Shown in pieces: positions 44,101 through 55,936 of a stretch of DNA of 64,000 bases (position 1 is the first letter of the stretch; the number at the start of each line of letters is the position of its first letter). Under the pieces are notes generated by a model that saw only the letters and a list, made by a program, of their open reading frames with translations, made no database searches and was not told where the DNA came from. This DNA comes from Lunularia cruciata. Lineage: Eukaryota > Streptophyta > Marchantiopsida > Lunulariales > Lunulariaceae. Position numbers and translations under genes: made by a program. The stretch covers positions 26,913,001 through 26,977,000 of the forward strand of contig OX419755.1 in the NCBI GenBank assembly GCA_948567375.1, written 5' to 3'.

Positions 44101-46290
44101 CCATAGCATATGCTATGCACTTCTATTACTAATCACTTCAAGAACCAATCTATATTTCACGAAGATTCAACATAAAAAAGAAGTTTCATCATCAAGAAGT
44201 AACTTCGCTATTACAATGATACTTTAACTATGAAATGATATGATTAAACAGATCAGTGTAGTTGTTAGAGATAGAGCATATCTAAAACTTACATCTCTTC
44301 TCTCTTTTCTTCAATTGAACTTGCATTATCAAGAAGTAAATTGATTATTACAACAGTAAAATGATAAATACTTTGACTATGAAATGACAAAATTGAAGAG
44401 ATCAATGAAGTTCTTAAAGATGCAGCATATCTAAAAATACATCTCTGCTCCCTTTTCTTCAATTGTTATTTTCCCCAAGGGAATTGGTATTTCCACCTCA
44501 GCTACTCTGGAGTTGTATTCCACCCTTGAGATTAAGCTAATCAGTAGGCTTTTCGAATTCCAGTCTAAATTACAAGCAATTAAAAAACTTCACGAATTCA
44601 GTATAAACGACAACCGGTAGCTTTGTGAACTCTGGTCTAAGAACTCCAACGAACTGTAGCCGTGAACTCCAACACCTCCTGAACTCTGAACTCCGGTATG
44701 CAAAGAAAGAGATGTGAGAATCCGAGACGCTTGTATATTGCCCCATTTTACCCATCCTTCGTGTTTTCCACGCCGTCGCCCTTTCACACGTTTATTGGCT
44801 TAATCTCAAAAGGTGAGATACAACCATGGAATAGATGAAGAACAACTACCATTTCCCTTTCCCCAGTTGTTAGCTTCCCCAGTTGTTACTCTTGTCCGTT
44901 CACGATTAGAGAGTCTCCCTGTACTTCTACGATGTAGACCATGACTACAATGACTCCGATTTAGACATTCTTTTCTTTCAGTCCACATCAGCAAGGAATG
45001 CGTGAAGGATGATCTTGACGGTCCGTAAGCGAGCGGACGGACGGGGTGAGAGAACGCGGTTTCGCAGACACTGCTATGTTTGGAGGCAACGTGAGGACAT
45101 GGCTCCTTTACCCACTTCTTCTTCCCAGTGCACATCCACTTAATGTACTTTTCTGAAGTGAGGAGGTGAACTTTGGCGACTTTTTACAGAGTGAGTTAAA
45201 TAGAGCATATTTCTTACATCAACCAGAGGGCGACAAGTTTTAACCTGTGCTCAATCCAACCTAAGCATCCCTTTATGAATCAATATTTCATACATAGCTC
45301 ATAGGAAAAATGATGTGAACATTACTGTTACATTTACATCTTATTTGACCTGCTCCATGGAAATCCAAGCGTTAGTGATGAGATGTAGGAACTTAAGTGA
45401 TAATTTTACAGAACTCGTGATATTGAAAACAAAAGGCCTTCCGCCTTTGCTAGACTGAGAAGTCTAGCAGTTGGCTGGAGTTGTCGTACAATACTTGTAC
45501 CAATAATAACATCCATAGTGCTGCCAAGAAGAATTTGACACATTTTGATCCGGTTAGTCAAGCAAAGTTAATGTGGTTACTTGTGGTTGATATTCCCAGC
45601 TCACGCATATCTGGTGGAAAGCACAGAGCTTCTGAGCTTATCATCTTGAACGTTACCTACAACCTTTTCAGACAATTCGCACTACTTTTGCGACAAGACT
45701 GGTGGTGTAAATCGATTTTGAAACTCTGACATGCCTTATGGAAATGCAATATAGTAATCATGAAGAGGATTGACTTCCCAAATTCATGACCGAAATGAAG
45801 CAAATTGCGTTCCACAAATGCTGATGGTTCTTCGCAACATTCCATTCTGGAATGTCAGCTTTTAAATTATCTATTAAAAAAAAATGTTTGCAGAGCAATG
45901 AGATAATCTGGAGATGAATGGAAGAGTTTCATAAAGAGCTTTGCGCACTTTTGTTTGTGGTCTCTTGTCCATCCCAATCTTACTCTTCATAAGCAGGTCG
46001 GAGTGTAATTCATCCAAGTCAACAGATATGCAAGTCATTGTGTAAGTCTTGTACATACGGCCAGGTGCATTCTACAGTGTGTAGAATATAATAAAGAACA
46101 AGGATATAATAAATAGATCAAATCTTCTTTCTTGACATGCCCGGGAGACGTGATTTGATTTGGTGACTTCATGGACCAGCAGTACCGCCGCAGTGAAGAA
46201 TGTCCAGGCCGGGATCCAGGAGGGTCCTCCTCAGTCGGTCGAGGATCTCGAGTCAACTGGAAATTGAATTTGATGGGGATGAGTAACGGA
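44101..46290. other. Transition from repeats to genic island
   Basis: AT-rich sequence to about 44550, then a clear rise in GC and CG content. There is no supported gene: the 109-codon minus frame 45135-44806 has no motif. A perfect small hairpin (TGCTAGACT / AGTCTAGCA, loop GAGA) lies at 45448-45469. The right part may hold promoter sequence of the gene starting at 47052. Confidence 0.4.
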
Positions 46291-46419
46291 CGGAAAGTAG
46301 AGTGAGGAGCGGTTCACTGGGTTCTGTCAGCAGGAATGCTCCGGGTCTGGTCGTTCTTACTTCCTCTGTAGGCTCGTTCTCCGCTCCTCTGCTCCGCTGC
46401 GCTTCCGCTCCGAGCTATG

Positions 46420-47051
46420 GGGGAAGTAGGAGGAGGAAAAGGCAAGAAAGCGAGAAGGCAGCGGAAAGAAAGGAGAGAGGAGAAGAGATCGTGGGAGAGG
46501 GAAAGGGAGAGCTGCTGTTTGGAGGTTTTCAGGGACCTGTGATGATGATAACTCGTCAGTAGTGGAACGAGTCCTCAGAGAAATTAGTAGTAGCTCTGTA
46601 GTGTTGGTGTGGAATCGAAGCCATTCCGTAGCGCGAGCGATGGAGTAGGAGATGTTTCGGAAAACAAGTGATTGGTGCTCAGGATCTGAGGAGGAGAAAA
46701 GCGAATCTCGATCGCAGACGCGGGAGAAGCGGAGTTGAGTGGAAGAGCGCTCCAGGTAGAGAGAATATTATTGAGGAGTAGAAGAAGAAAAGGAACAAGG
46801 AACACGAGAGGGATAGAGCGGGGCGCGGTTGAGTACAAGTCCTTTTTGTCTTCGAAGGAAAGAGATAGAGATATTCGACTTTTGGTCCGGGAGAGAGTTA
46901 GGGAGAGAGGCAATTTGAGAGGGAGAGACGTGAGAGGATAGGTAAGGCCGGTGGGGATTGAGACAAGTCAGCCTCAGTGGTTCAGGTGTGGTGATAGGAG
47001 AGAGGGTGACACAGCGATGTGAGAGAGGTGCAGTGGAATCTGAGACTTAGA
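46420..47051 (+). promoter_or_regulatory. GA-rich probable 5' UTR of the UBTD-like gene
   Basis: A long purine-rich stretch (GGAAGTAGGAGGAGGAAAAG, GAGAGGGAGAGACGTGAGAG and similar) lies directly upstream of the start codon at 47052 on the coding strand. GA-rich leaders are common in plant housekeeping genes. The transcription start is not determinable; an 86-codon frame here (46302-46562) is most likely a leader frame rather than a gene. Confidence 0.45.
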
Positions 47052-49695
47052 ATGGGGTGTGTTGGATCGTCGGAGAAGGGTGTCGATGGTGAGTGAGCTT
47101 AATCATCTTTGTTTCCTTTGTAATGCAGCATTTGTCTCTCTCCTCCATTTCTGTCATTGCAGAGATCGCCGAGGCGGAACAGCTGTCTAACAGCGAATTG
47201 TCCCTGATTTCTCGCTATTCTTACATCATCTATTCTTAGCTTCTGTACTTGACACAGTTTGTTGAATTTTTTAACTTCATAGTCTTTCCTTGCCTGAACC
47301 CGCAACTTATCTACGCAGAAGCATTTCTTATTACGCGCAGTCTATTGTTTTTGATCCCAACAGTTCAGCTCTTAAGGGATCCTGTTGGAGTTGTTTACGT
47401 TTTATGAAGCTGGTTTCGATTTCTGTGTAGGCTATGATTTCATGTATCGTTCGCTTCGCATTAAGTAAATGTGGTTAGGGTTGTGACGCCCGGTTTGGGA
47501 GTTGGATTTACTCGAATGCACTGAAACTCGCACAATCTTGATCTCACGGTCTGATCTGTAATGAGTTAAGGTTCTTTGAGCCACAAGAGGAGTTGATGTG
47601 CTCGTCATGATCCCGCATCCAACCTCTACAACGGATCCTGATTGGAAGTATTCACTGTCATAGCAGAATTAGTCAAAAGTACTCAGGTTCCTGCTTGCTG
47701 GACATACAGCCTCCTATGGTTGCAGAGTCAAGAAATGGGCCTCCGATCGAGACTTTGAGAGTGAACGCATTATGTTGTTCTTCTGCATGATATCGGTTAA
47801 ACGTAGGAAGCTGTTTACATCTGGGGTTTTTCAAGAGTACCTAACATGTGTGCAACTCACAGGAAGTATGCTTGTTGTTCTCCATCTTTTCGTCACTGAA
47901 TATATCCATCCTTATCCCTCAGTGATCTGTGCGCCGGTGCATGCCAGCTTCCTTGCTATGATTGTAACTCACGGACTCAAGAAGTGCATACGGTTTTCTA
48001 CACAAGACGTTCAAACATCAGATCTGGTTGTCTATTCTGAGTCTCATTTGTGCATGTTGGTTGCTGGTACTTGCATCCCTTCTTACAGGGTTGTTTACCT
48101 TCCACGAAACCTTTCGAACACAAATACATTCATGTAAGTAAATCGACCGAGCGAGGAGCATATTTCTTTCACTCGTGGGAAAGACCTTTTGCTCCGGGAT
48201 TGAGAAATGTAACCCCGTATGTCTGGGTATCTCGTTTGATCTTTTTGTCCGGTTGTTATCAGGGAAAGATTTCGTTGTATTCACTCTATTAAGCTTCAGC
48301 AGGGAAACTGTTGACTCAGTTACAGCAGTAAGACGTTGTACTTCCGTCGGGTTACAAGCTCGCGTTCGTTCAACATGTACTACAGAGTCTTGTGTAGAAA
48401 GAAAAGGGAAGGTAACGCCAACCAGATCTCCATAATGTGAACAAATTAAGTTAGAGAAATTCTGAACGCCGTCTCTCTGTGCAGGGCATCAAAAGAAGAT
48501 GAAGAAACCGAAGCCCTGGAAACATCCAGAATCTCTCACCAGGGCGCAACTGAAGCAGATGCGAGATGAATTTTGGGATACTGCGCCGCATTACGGGGGC
48601 CAAAAAGGTATGAAGTCTCTTCTTGGGACCATTTAATTTATAGCCAAAGTTTTACCTCTGCTTCTCATTACATTCAGAGATTTCATTCTTTACATCATGA
48701 ATCCAGAAAGAATGAGCATCGCAGATGCTACTAGTTTCCATATTAGCGTGGGTCTGCATTCTCCTTGAGGAATATACTGAGGAATTTAACCGAATAGCAA
48801 CTACATTTGATACAAGGGCCAGTGCCGCAGAACGTTCACCCTTTTGTCAGTTTACTGCCGTATATGTTAGGAATCATCATCATTACACACTTCGTTTCTG
48901 TGATTTATACTTCTCACCTAGGAGATGGGTTTGGACATTTTGCGAACGTGCCTTAGAAATGCATATGGTTGGGTGCAGAAATATGGGATGCTTTGCGAGC
49001 TGCAGCAGAAGCCGAATTGAGCTTAGCGCAACTGATCGTTGATAGTGCCGGGGTTATTGTAACATCAGAGGATTTGTCTACTTGCTACGATGAACGAGGT
49101 AGGAAACTGCAAATGCTATCTTCTCTTATTAATTCATAGTTCTTATTATCTCGTGGTGGACTGTAACACCTTTTTGACCAATAACATGAGCATCACGCAC
49201 CAATTCATACATGGTTGGATGCCAGGTACGCAATTATTAATCTACAGACACAACATTTTCTCCTCTGCGATTCCAAAAATTCCCTGTCTAGAAGGATACA
49301 CTAGTTATCAAAGGGTAATAGTAAAGCTTTTGCCTCTAATCCGTTAGCTACTTATGCTCGAGTTGAAGATTACAATATCGAAAAGGTGTCGTCGACTCGC
49401 ACTCATATTTGCGTATAATGCCGTCAATTGCCCTTTGAACCCGCCATTTCTCTTCACCTGGTCAGACTTGCAGAGTGAGAAAGGTAGTTTTCTACTCGCT
49501 TAGAGTTCTCAACACCATGTCTTAATACCATCTGCTTGTCTTCTAGTATCCAAATGTTGTTCATATGCACGTTTTATCTGTGATAATTGATATTGGTGCA
49601 TATACGAAAATTGACAAGACGGATATGTTCCAGGTGCAAAGTATGACCTTCCCAAATACGTGCTGAGTGAACCTACAAATTTGAAGGATGACTAG
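47052..49695 (+). CDS. UBTD-type ubiquitin-domain-containing protein, four exons
   Basis: Four exons join to a 342-nt CDS (113 aa): 47052-47088, 48485-48607, 48979-49098, 49634-49695 (stop TAG). Donors are GTGAGT, GTATGA, GTAGGA; acceptors GCAG, GCAG, CCAG; all three introns are phase 1. The protein begins MGCVGSSEKG: Gly2 and Cys3 fit N-myristoylation plus palmitoylation, suggesting a membrane-attached protein. It continues KPKPWKHPESLTRAQLKQMR, DEFWDTAPHYGGQKEIWDAL and AAAEAELSLAQLIVDSAGV, ending with CYDERGAKYDLPKYVLSEPT. This is the conserved N-terminal ubiquitin-binding domain of UBTD1/UBTD2 (DC-UbP) proteins. Animal members add a C-terminal ubiquitin-like domain, absent here as in short plant members. 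In animals the family links ubiquitin-activating and deubiquitinating enzymes; the plant role is not established to my knowledge. Confidence 0.93.
47089..48484 (+). other. Intron 1 of the UBTD-like gene (1396 bp)
   Basis: It is bounded by G|GTGAGT and CTGTGCAG|G. It contains a 121-codon plus-strand frame (47772-48137) with no recognisable domain that is probably chance. The intron separates the lipid-anchor exon from the domain exons. Confidence 0.8.
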
Positions 49696-51790
49696 TTGAA
49701 AGAAGTCTGCAATTCTCTACGGGCAAGGGATTTGGCACTTACGTGCAGTAGACTGACGATCTTCTTCAGGAGGTAATTTGTATCATACTGCACCACATGC
49801 TTCTGTTTGGGGAGCGGTCAGCAACCGACTTGTCAGGCCTTCAGTATGGCTTTGCGGTCGACTTTCGTCGAATATCATTTGCACAGTGGGGCTGCCTACC
49901 GATCAAATCGCAGGACCCTGGTTGTTGGATCAACCACCTTCAACATGTATTTTCAGGGAAAGGACAGAGGAGTGGCCCCTTTTCGCCTTGGTGGAGATCG
50001 ACTCCATTGTTTGAAATTATCCTTGACTAAGGAAATTCAGGCGGTCAAATTGTTCAGGGAGTAACCACAAGAATGCAACTCTTTTTTGTAAAGATAGGAA
50101 ACTGCGACAAGTAATAGCCATCAACTTTTCAGTGACTCACACTCTTGTAATTTGGTACGGAGGTTTTGCGGAGGCCCTCGAAGTACAGAAAGCCATGGTC
50201 GTTTTATACATTCGGGCTTCATATATGTCAACACGAATCTCCGCATTTGAGTCGTGGCAAGTGCCCTGGACAGAAGTTATCGTTATAGGGAATAATTGTT
50301 CATAAGACTGATGCTGAATTTTTTGTAGATACCTGCGTTTTAAAGGTGCAATCATTACCTGCAACTTCCGGTGGCCCTGACTTCTTGGTCGGCCGCAGTA
50401 GTTGGTGGGATGTGTTACAAGGCTAGGAGGTGGCTTGGGGAAGTTCATGTCGATTTCGTGGCTTCAAGAGAACTGCAAGATACGGACACCAAAGTTGCAG
50501 TTTACCACAGTATGGTGTCTTCGTATGTGTTGATTTGCGTCTTCTGGTTTGCTGATTATTTAAAATATTTCTGATACTGATTCATGGAATGATCTTTAAA
50601 ACTGAATATCGTTAATTAGGCTCATGCGACTGGGAAGAAGTTTTGACAACAAATCACCTGATCTTTGTGCTCACATTTTTCAGGTAGAATTTGACTGCCT
50701 ATTTACCTTGGGTAGGACGTAGTGGTATAACTTTCGGAACAGTTGCCAACGAAGGAAAGACCACAGGGACATACATCATATTATGGTTTGAAGTACGTGA
50801 AATGTCTGGAGCAACTTTTACTGGAGCCTTTAGATCGTAGTTGGAAAGTGTCTGAAGTAGGGAGAAACTGGTTTCTGCTCTCTACAGGGTATCATGACAT
50901 CTTATTCTTGCGGAGTAACTCTAGAAGCTCCAGCCCAAAACTAGCAGTTTGGGCTCAAAAAGCTTCGTGCAAGTCTGTAGACGTCTGTAGTTAAAATTTT
51001 CTCTGTCGGAGTAAAACTGGTCGTGTTTACAGTCGAGTATAACTTCTTTTCAGGGAAAGAAACTCATAATTTCCTTGATTTTACCATCCGTGAAGAGCCC
51101 TACACTTATCATCACAAGAGGATGAATTGACGAGTTTTCTGAAGCTCACGCCAGATCTTTTAAATTCCATGTCTCCACTACTGTTCTGACGCTTTAGTAC
51201 AAATCTTACATCATCTCACTGACGCAATTTTACTTCACTCCTTTTGAACGAACTAGAAGCTTTCCCCAGAGGCCGAAACAAACACCGCCTGCGAAATCAC
51301 ATGATCTCTTGAGATGCTTTCGCAAGCGCACTAGTAAGGGCTACCTTTTAGCGTCTTTACAGTACAACACGCGAACAACTGAGGTACATCACTCGGGATT
51401 ACTTTTGACCCACATCACTTAGAGGAAAGCTCAAAACCAAATTCGTGAATTTTTGAAACGTCACTTTTTCCGAAAAGATTGGAAACCGAGCTTTGACGGC
51501 GTGGTCCTCTGCTTTAACTCGAAGTCTGCTTCGAAATGGTGAGCGGTCGCTCTCCGTTCATAATGACGTGGTGGTAGAAGAGTCAAGTTCACGAACCCTC
51601 GATGAACCTCAACGCACTTGGTTTTGAGAGGAACCTAGGGTATTTCAGACGTTCATGACGTACTGTAGGTAGACAGGTCCTGTTTGCGTATTTGGGAAAG
51701 GAAAAAACATCGGCGCAAAAAGTATGTATACCCCTCGATAGAGACAAATTGAATGACTAGTGAAAACAAAAGAAAGAGAGAAGGCGACCG
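49696..51790. other. 3' flank of the UBTD-like gene, no gene recognised
   Basis: Overlapping plus-strand frames at 49778-50064 (77-85 codons) and a minus frame 50448-50137 (103 codons) lack known motifs. Part of this is presumably 3' UTR. I see no convincing exon, RNA gene or repeat. Confidence 0.4.
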
Positions 51791-52340
51791 CGTACGAAGG
51801 ATGGGAAGACCCATCAAGGCCGTACAAGGGAGAGACCAAAGAGGCAAAATGGGGCTATACACCAACTGTATCGATACGAAAAATTGCATCTAAGGTAGCT
51901 AAGTAATTCAAGTTAAAATTGAAAGGTTTACTAATTATCGGAGCATTAAAAAGTGTGATTCTTTTTTCGGATTACTCCTGTCAATACTCGTAACAGAATA
52001 ACGAACACACGCTATCTAAAAGATGCTACAAGTACGCGAGCGAGGGAGAACTATACTCTCTATTAGACACTAGAGAATACTCTCTAGTGTCTAATACAAT
52101 AAGTTCTCGCGTATTCCTTGATAACGTCGTCGCATGTAACGAGCATCGTTCCGTTTAGGAACAAAGGGAGGACTTGCTTTGCTCACTGCCAGTTTACTAC
52201 TGCTTTGCTCACTGCACATCTTCTTTGGATAATCACTCCTTTCAAAATTGTATCATAGAAACCACACTATCACAAAAAAAACTCCTTGATAATCATGTAG
52301 ATAAATAAGAAATCCTGTCACATTCCTCGTCTACCAGACG
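51790..52340 (-). repeat. Unclassified repeat family D, copy 2
   Basis: It matches copy 1: GAAGGATGGGAAGACCCATC at about 51798 against 3958, and AATCACTCCTTTCAAAATTG at about 52227 against 4408. The minus strand near 52255-52200 still reads DTILKGVI, as in copy 1 (DTILEGVI). It carries a long foldback (52033-52114). Confidence 0.55.
52033..52114. repeat. Nested foldback with perfect 16-bp arms
   Basis: The inner arms TATTAGACACTAGAGA (52061-52076) and TCTCTAGTGTCTAATA (52081-52096) are perfect inverted copies around ATAC. Outer pairs GAGAACT/AGTTCTC and TACGCGAG/CTCGCGTA extend the stem with bulges. It sits inside repeat family D copy 2; the equivalent part of copy 1 is only weakly self-complementary. 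Confidence 0.8.
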
Positions 52341-55300
52341 GGTGGAAAAGGTATTCCTGCTCATATCTTTCCACTTGGTCATACCATTATTACCTGGTTG
52401 TTCACGTTATTACATCCGCGGGAGAGCAGCATTCCCCTTGTGCATGCTCACAGAACTCCTAACGGTTCTCACCAATTTGAATGTTCGATAGAAGAATATC
52501 ATGTATCCTGGTTGCTTCTGGAACCCTGACTAAACAAATTCAAAAGACTTCAAAAAAATATTTTATTTGCAGGTCAAATAGTGTGATTGGCAGTTTCTTG
52601 TCATGTATATTATGTCAACAGGATGTATCCCTACTTGTAATGGTTATGGTAATAGTTCTGAAACTCAGATGTGAAGCACATGCGTGTGCCTTCCTAGCTA
52701 GTATGAGGTTCCGATTACTCGTGGATAAGGGTGCTCACTAGCATTGAATTGCAGTGCAGCACTCATCGTCCGGAAATATGTCTTCATATGATATTAATCG
52801 ATAAATGGATCGAGAACCAAAGTTGCTCTCCACATATGAAGAACTTCCGGTCCTTTGGACGTGTGCAATTTACAATGCGCAGTCCTCACTGCGCGTCATG
52901 ACTGTATGACTTCGACTCCATCGTAATAAGGAGTGCTGATTAGTGCGGTATCTTCCTGCAAGGGGCCGCGGCCAAACTCTGTTTTCCATACCCTCGTCCT
53001 CGAGCTCCACCATTTCACCCCGCTGTTTTTTTCCAGATATCGTTGGCTATGAAATGTCGCTTCGGTAACATGTTTAAACATTTCAGTCTGATTAGCCGTA
53101 GAAGGAAATGTTTTTATGTTGTTCCTTCGACGTGAGCACTTGGTGTCCGCTCTCTGTGTGGCTATGGTAGGATCTCGCTCCCATTGTAGGTTGATGTTCC
53201 CGATGTTCAACTTTACCCGCAGACAGGCATGCATGCTCTCATGACGTGCTTTCACTAAGAACAATGTGGTGTCAATCCAAAAGCAGGAGGCAATCGGGGT
53301 TCTAAGAGAATAGCAACATACCTTTTACCTGCGTTTCTTGTTCGAGTGTTCAAGGTCCTTACTCCGAGAAACAGTTGTGCATCACCGAAGATTCTCAGGC
53401 ATACCGCTGATTCTTACTGATATTGACCGGTTATTGCATTTTACTGTACAAAAACATCAACAAGTGGGAAGATCCAGGTTTGTGACTATATAAGAATGTT
53501 AATTTGAAGTCGGACTTCCCCAGACCTCCAAGGCTGTTGGGCACTGCTGATCTGAGGTTCCATTTATCTGATCTCCCATTTCATACGTAGATGAGAAAAA
53601 GAAAATCGAATACCAGGTTGACCCAATCTGACCTTTTCCTCCGGAAGTGCTCTTCACAGATGATGTGCATGGCACAGTTAGTACCCGTGCTGTCATTTCT
53701 CCCGGAAAGATCTACTGTACATAACCATTGCCATATCTACGCGTTCATCCAGAAAAGATTCACCAACCTGAAGCAACAATAACCTGTGGCAATGCCCTAA
53801 ATTTATGAGTATGATTTCAAGGCTCATTTATAATTCATCTAAATGCCGTGCCGCCTCCATTCGAAATTCGTTTTAGCTGCAGGTTAGTGGTCTAAAGACA
53901 AATACAAATGGTGCTTCTTCGCCCGCTGCTAAGCCGGGTAAATACAAAAGTACTCGGCAGCTATGTAAGTCAAAGAACCTCGGAAGAGCGGCTCGCTGGT
54001 TGTTCCAGCCTGCCAGTTACGAACGTAACCATATGGCCGGTCGCATCGCATGAACGATATTATCGACGGCCTTCACAAATTTTGACTGCTGACTCCACGT
54101 GGAGACTGAATCTGGTCAAATAGAGCAGAATCTATATGGAAGACAGACTGATAACTGACAAGCGCTGCAAAGTACTCTTTTTCTTTAAATTTCTAAGATA
54201 AATTTCCATTTCAAACTGTACCGGCTCAATTTTGATTTCAAGAGATGTGCGCATACTGAAGTCCTGTCATACAACAAGTCCCTATAGTTACTCTGGCTTG
54301 CCTCACCATCCTTTGACTGATCGTTAGGAACTTTCATTCGTTTTATCCTTCACCTGTTTGTCCTAAAGTACGAGTACCGTACAATATATTTCACATCTCA
54401 TGCTAGAAGTCACCTGAAGATCCAGAAGAGGTAGATATGATTCAGGAGCTGTTAAGCTATCTTCAAGTTCTATTTCCACTGTCTAGCGTCGGATTTCTTT
54501 CAAGGAAAATCGATCGTTTCAGTCGGTGTTCTCTTCTCAAGAACTCTTTGTGCCCGCTCCGCATCAAGATATCCCCGTAATGTAATCTGATTTTGGTCAG
54601 TCAAGTTTCATCATCAGTAACATTGTCTCATCGCAGGCGCCACGCAGGCGCGGTAGTTAAGGGAAACCCGCCAAACTTTACATCTATCAGCGAATTAGAA
54701 GTCTCCTTCTGTCCAGAAGCTCTCGCGCTCTTCTACTCCGGGTCGGGCCCCACTAGCTAGCTTGGAAGTCTTGGACCAGGGGCGGACGGGGAGGAACGAA
54801 CGGAGGAGTCAGAGACCGATGATGTGGTGGAAGCAAGAAGAAGCTGCATGTACTACCAGTAGTGCACATCAACGAGCTGAGGGGAGAGCAGAAAGCGGGG
54901 GTGCTTGACCGCTGGAATTTGCTGACACTGAAAAACGAGCAAGACCAGGCAGCCTGCTTGCCTAGAATTGCACTTCCATTTACGGTCTTTCGCAGCGGAA
55001 TCTGCCGGAAGAATTGGCCAGGTCCAAAACTTGGCATTGTACCCGCGACTTGCTTCACAGCTGTTAGTTAGTCTTCACGACCTTGCCACAGGTAAGCATT
55101 AACAATGTACTACTCTAGATCTCTTACTGCTCGATGAGGGGATGCAAGTATAGCATCTTAGTTTTCAGGTAAATATTTCTTAGATTAATAAGAATCGCCA
55201 GTGACCGAACGAGGCGTCCCTCAGAGTTCATATCTTCATAAGAAGGCTACTCAGCTATATCTGCAAACGAATGCTCGATCGTCTTCTTGAGAACGACATT

Positions 55301-55936
55301 TAGCATTTATATTTCATGCTAGAGCAGGTTCTTTTGGAAGAGTAGGAAGAACACCCAATCAATTGTAGTATTGTGTCCAGCAAACTTGACATCATGTGTT
55401 TCCATGTCGACAGCTCCTAAAGTTTTTTCTTCTCTTCTCGGAGATAATTTATTCATGTGAGTGATCTGGATATGTAGATGGTTTCAATTCTGACGTAAAG
55501 AAGAGAAAAAGGAAGTACATGTGGTTGCACGCCGCTCCAGGACCTACACTGAACATGTGAACTTTATACGCAAATTCAGCGAATCTTTCGTGCTCGATGT
55601 TTTCAGGACTATCTCAATCTCGAGTAGGAAATGTTCACGGTTCGACTTCAGTAGCTCTGTGCAGCTCTATCCCTTGCCTGTTTTAACTAGTACTTATGGC
55701 TTCTACTGCTGCTCTTTGATATTAATTCGATATTCTAACTTCTTCGCATGATTTTGTCTTATGAAGATCCGGGAAGGCTTGTCTCAAGAGACTTGACGCT
55801 ATGTGACAGCAAATTACTTGAGAGATCGACTAGAATGCCAGAGATGCGTTGCAGTCAAATGTGTACTCCCCTCTGAGGACTGTTCACAGGCGGCGACAAC
55901 GGCCTCAAACGTTTTGTAGTCCACGCGCGAAAGAAA
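52341..55936. other. Intergenic region between the two genes
   Basis: No gene is supported: the 122-codon minus frame 53264-52896 and shorter ones lack motifs. The last 1.2 kb is the promoter side of the TBL gene. GC-rich sequence at 54720-55090 ending CCACAG|GTAAGC (donor at about 55092) could be a 5' UTR exon followed by a leader intron, but the acceptor is not certain. Confidence 0.4.

Noticed and set aside
44806-45135. Minus-strand frame of 109 codons
   Set aside because: Low-complexity Arg/Ser/His composition, no motif. It lies at the repeat-gene transition.
46302-46562. Plus-strand frame of 86 codons upstream of the UBTD-like gene
   Set aside because: Its sequence is the GA-rich leader, giving a Lys/Glu/Arg-rich translation; better explained as 5' UTR.
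47772-48137. Plus-strand frame of 121 codons
   Set aside because: It lies wholly inside intron 1 of the UBTD-like gene and has no domain; treated as chance.
52896-53264. Minus-strand frame of 122 codons in the genic island
   Set aside because: No recognisable domain, ordinary start context and no splice partners. The length is possible by chance at this composition.
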